A stretch of DNA of 8,554 nt from Anaeroplasmataceae bacterium (GTDB taxonomy: Bacteria; Bacillota_I; Bacilli_A; Acholeplasmatales; Anaeroplasmataceae), in NCBI GenBank assembly GCA_020024985.1, contig JAHHSW010000025.1, positions 1-8,554 on the forward strand, written 5' to 3'. Position 1 is the first letter of the stretch; each line of letters begins with the position of its first letter. This document shows, piece after piece, positions 6,842 to 8,554 of the stretch. The notes beneath the pieces were generated by a model. That model had not been told where the DNA came from. It was given only the letters and a program-made list of their open reading frames with translations, and ran no database searches. Made by a program: the position numbers and the translations under genes.

Positions 6842-7489
6842 ATGATTAAAGCAGTTGTATTTGATTTAGATGGAACATTACTTAATACCCTAGAGGATCT
6901 TATGGATTCCTGTAATTACGCTATAGCTAAATATGGCTATAAAAAGATTACCTTAGCTGAAACTAAGGCCTTTATAGGTAATGGAATTAAAAAGCTTATA
7001 GAAAGAAGCCTTAAGGGGGACTTAACCTATTTAGAGGAGTGCTATGAGGCCTTCAAGGAATATTATTATGTTCACTGTAATATCCACACTAAAAAATACC
7101 CTGGTATTGATGAATTAATAGATTACCTAATTTCAAATAATATAAAAATAGGTGTAGTATCAAATAAAAGATATGATACCCTAAACCTCTTAGTCCATGC
7201 TCATTTTCAGGATAAATTTAAAGAGATTATTGGAGATGGTGAGGGCTTAAAAAGAAAGCCAGAGCCTGATACCATAATAGAGATGGCAAGAAGGCTTGAG
7301 GTAGATATTAATGAGCTTGCCTATGTAGGGGATAGCAATGTTGATGTTGAGACTGTTAAAAATTCAGGCTCAATTGGTTTATTTGTAGATTATGGATTTA
7401 GAGATAGAGATGTGCTAATAGAATGTGGGGCTAGGAATATCTTTTCCTCACCTCTTGAAATTAAGTCATATCTTATGAGGGAGAAGTAA
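6842..7489 (+). CDS. HAD-superfamily hydrolase, phosphoglycolate phosphatase-like (Gph type)
   Basis: This 215-residue cytosolic HAD subfamily IA phosphatase has all four motifs: FDLDGTLLNT with the nucleophile Asp8 and acid/base Asp10, Ser107 in VVSNKR, Lys139 in LKRKPEPD, and VGDSNVD with Asp164 and Asp168 holding Mg2+. The helical cap lies between about residues 14 and 85 (with IGNGIKKLIERSL at 45-57), as in phosphoglycolate phosphatase and the pyrophosphatase PpaX. Length and cap fit Gph-like proteins, but substrate cannot be read from sequence, so no symbol is given. The ribosome binding site is AGGTGG at 6832-6837, and the start gives the usual MIKAVVFDLDGT. The stop TAA shares its last A with the ATG of the following membrane protein (TAATG), indicating coupled translation. 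Divergent from gdhA. Confidence 0.92.
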   Translation: MIKAVVFDLDGTLLNTLEDLMDSCNYAIAKYGYKKITLAETKAFIGNGIKKLIERSLKGDLTYLEECYEAFKEYYYVHCNIHTKKYPGIDELIDYLISNNIKIGVVSNKRYDTLNLLVHAHFQDKFKEIIGDGEGLKRKPEPDTIIEMARRLEVDINELAYVGDSNVDVETVKNSGSIGLFVDYGFRDRDVLIECGARNIFSSPLEIKSYLMREK

Positions 7490-8142
7490 TGGATGCAGAG
7501 ATTGTCATTCTAGTCTTTGGTATTATTGGCACAATTGCCTTTGCGATATCTGGTGCCTTAATAGCAATTGAAAGAGATTTAGATTTGCTTGGAGTAATTA
7601 TAATAGCGGTAATAACTGCCTGTGGAGGTGGAGTTTTTAGAGACATTATGCTTGGTAAGGGTATATCAATGTTTTTAGAGCCAATTTATCCACTTATAGC
7701 CACCATTACTGGTAGTATAGTATTTGGGGTAATGTATTTAATAAGAGATATGAAATGGGAAAAAACTAGGGCCTATAAAATGTTTTATAATATAATAGAC
7801 GCCATTGGGCTTGGGGCCTTTGTTGTGACTGGTGCGACTGTGCCTATGAATTTAGGGGTTATTAATATTTTCCCAGTTACCTTCTATTCAGTTTTAACTG
7901 GCTGTGGAGGAGGAATGCTTAGAGATATTTGTGTTGGAAAGATTCCTGCAATCTTCCGTAAGCATATATACGCAATTGCCGCAATAATTGGAGCCTTAAT
8001 CTATTATGGCTCTGTTAGTATGAGGCTTCCTTTACTTGCTTCCATACTTATTACTGTTTTTGTGGTTGTAGCAATTAGATTTTTGGCATATTATTTTGAA
8101 TGGAGCCTACCAAAGGTTAGGCTTAAGGAAAGAAATGCCTAG
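7489..8142 (+). CDS. TRIC-type cation channel family protein (UPF0126, YicG-like), first copy
   Basis: This 217-residue, strongly hydrophobic inner-membrane protein is predicted to span the membrane about seven times. It is an internal duplication: CGGGVFRDIMLGK (45-57) in the first half and CGGGMLRDICVGK (139-151) in the second, 94 residues apart, each following a SGA/TGA-type helix. This is the double UPF0126 domain, named Gly_transporter in Pfam and shared with prokaryotic TRIC channels, which form trimers and conduct K+. Transport activity of this protein is inferred. The short basic C-terminus (KVRLKERNA) should be cytoplasmic under the positive-inside rule. It starts in the TAATG overlap with the HAD gene, with GAGGGAGAAG just upstream as ribosome binding site. 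A paralogue follows directly. Confidence 0.9.
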   Translation: MDAEIVILVFGIIGTIAFAISGALIAIERDLDLLGVIIIAVITACGGGVFRDIMLGKGISMFLEPIYPLIATITGSIVFGVMYLIRDMKWEKTRAYKMFYNIIDAIGLGAFVVTGATVPMNLGVINIFPVTFYSVLTGCGGGMLRDICVGKIPAIFRKHIYAIAAIIGALIYYGSVSMRLPLLASILITVFVVVAIRFLAYYFEWSLPKVRLKERNA

Positions 8143-8157
8143 CATGCTTTTATTTAT

Positions 8158-8189
8158 AAAAGGACGTACTAGCGCCCTTTTTAATTTTT
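8158..8189 (+). terminator. Imperfect hairpin with T tract between the two TRIC genes
   Basis: AAAAGGACG (8158-8166) can pair with CGCCCTTTT (8173-8181) apart from one A-C mismatch, followed by TAATTTTT. It resembles a weak or leaky intrinsic terminator placed 15 bases after the first channel gene. No convincing promoter is visible between it and the second channel gene, so it more likely reduces than abolishes expression of the downstream copy. Confidence 0.5.
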
Positions 8190-8201
8190 AAGGAGGCAAA
8201 A

Positions 8202-8554
8202 ATGAATATTGAGCTTGTAATTTTAATTTTTGGCTGTATTGGTACTATTTCGTTTGCGATAAGCGGAAGCCTAATCGCTATAGAAAAGAAATTTGATATT
8301 GTAGGAGTTTTAATTCTAGGCTTTATTAATGCCTGTGGAGGAGGCTTCTTAAGGGATGTTATAATTGGTAAGGACATTGTAATGTTTAAGGACCCAATTT
8401 TTCCTATTCTAGCCTTTAGTGTTGCCCTATTAGTTTTTATAGTGCTTTATGCAATAAAAAATCTAGATTTTATTCATTCTAAATACTATAGGCTAATTCA
8501 AACCACGATTGAGGCAATAGGCCTTGGAGCCTTTGTTATAAGTGGAGCAGAGGT
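8202..8554 (+). CDS. TRIC-type cation channel family protein (UPF0126), second copy (partial, cut by window end)
   Basis: The frame is open from ATG at 8202 to the right edge, 117 codons, after a strong AAGGAGG at 8190-8196. The visible part is the N-terminal half of another UPF0126/TRIC protein: SFAISGSLIAIEKK (17-30), CGGGFLRDVIIGK (45-57), then a membrane segment and the start of the second repeat (EAIGLGAFVISGAE). It aligns without gaps to the first copy over the first 71 residues, with 42 identical by my count, so the genes are tandem paralogues. Divergence is spread along the sequence, so the duplication is not recent. Both halves of the family motif should be present once the missing sequence is read. 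The function is as uncertain as for the first copy. Confidence 0.88.
   Translation, partial: MNIELVILIFGCIGTISFAISGSLIAIEKKFDIVGVLILGFINACGGGFLRDVIIGKDIVMFKDPIFPILAFSVALLVFIVLYAIKNLDFIHSKYYRLIQTTIEAIGLGAFVISGAE

Noticed and set aside
8143..8201. A separate promoter for the second TRIC gene (TATAAA at 8155-8160)
   Set aside because: There is no acceptable -35 at 16-18 bases upstream, and the TATAAA overlaps the hairpin arm; transcription by read-through from the HAD promoter is simpler.
8150..8377. Minus-strand open frame of 75 codons over the start of the second TRIC gene
   Set aside because: It lies antisense to a clear paralogue-supported gene and covers the hairpin and ribosome binding site of that gene; its composition is that of a shadow frame.

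Overview
The window looks like ordinary chromosome of a low-GC Gram-positive bacterium (Bacillota, clostridial or a related lineage). The DNA is AT-rich, several genes have strong AAGGAGG-type ribosome binding sites, promoters are close to the sigma-A consensus, and Arg is mostly AGA/AGG. TGA is used as a stop (end of the natA-like gene) and Trp is TGG, so this is not the Mycoplasma/Spiroplasma code. I see no transposase, phage gene, CRISPR array, tRNA or rRNA, and no gene-free stretch longer than about 175 bases.

Layout. (1) 1-1339, minus: a B12-binding-type radical SAM protein of the DUF4080 kind, whose C-terminus runs off the left edge. (2) 1426-3219, plus: a YgiQ-family (UPF0313) radical SAM protein, divergent from the first across an 86-base gap that holds both promoters, closed by a clear hairpin terminator. 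(3) 3326-5274, plus: a two-gene NatAB-like ABC exporter operon with its own promoter and a 4-base gene overlap. It ends at a strong terminator that also serves the converging gdhA. (4) 5323-6666, minus: glutamate dehydrogenase with its own promoter. (5) 6842-8142, plus: a HAD phosphatase overlapping by one base (TAATG) a TRIC/UPF0126 membrane protein. (6) 8202-8554, plus: a second TRIC/UPF0126 paralogue directly behind the first after an imperfect hairpin, cut by the right edge.

How the genes relate. natA and natB form one transporter. gdhA is a stand-alone nitrogen/carbon junction enzyme making glutamate from 2-oxoglutarate and ammonia. The HAD gene and the first channel gene are probably translationally coupled, and the two channel genes are a tandem duplication. 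The two radical SAM genes share a control region but no known pathway. Nothing ties the blocks into one process, apart from a loose cation-transport theme (NatAB for Na+, TRIC for K+) that may be coincidence.

No clearly new system is visible. The points most worth a second look are the divergent pair of uncharacterised radical SAM enzymes, the second cysteine cluster in the YgiQ protein, the tandem TRIC paralogues, a Shine-Dalgarno sequence lying exactly in the loop of an inverted repeat before natA, and a strong C/T third-base preference that depends on the first base of the next codon.
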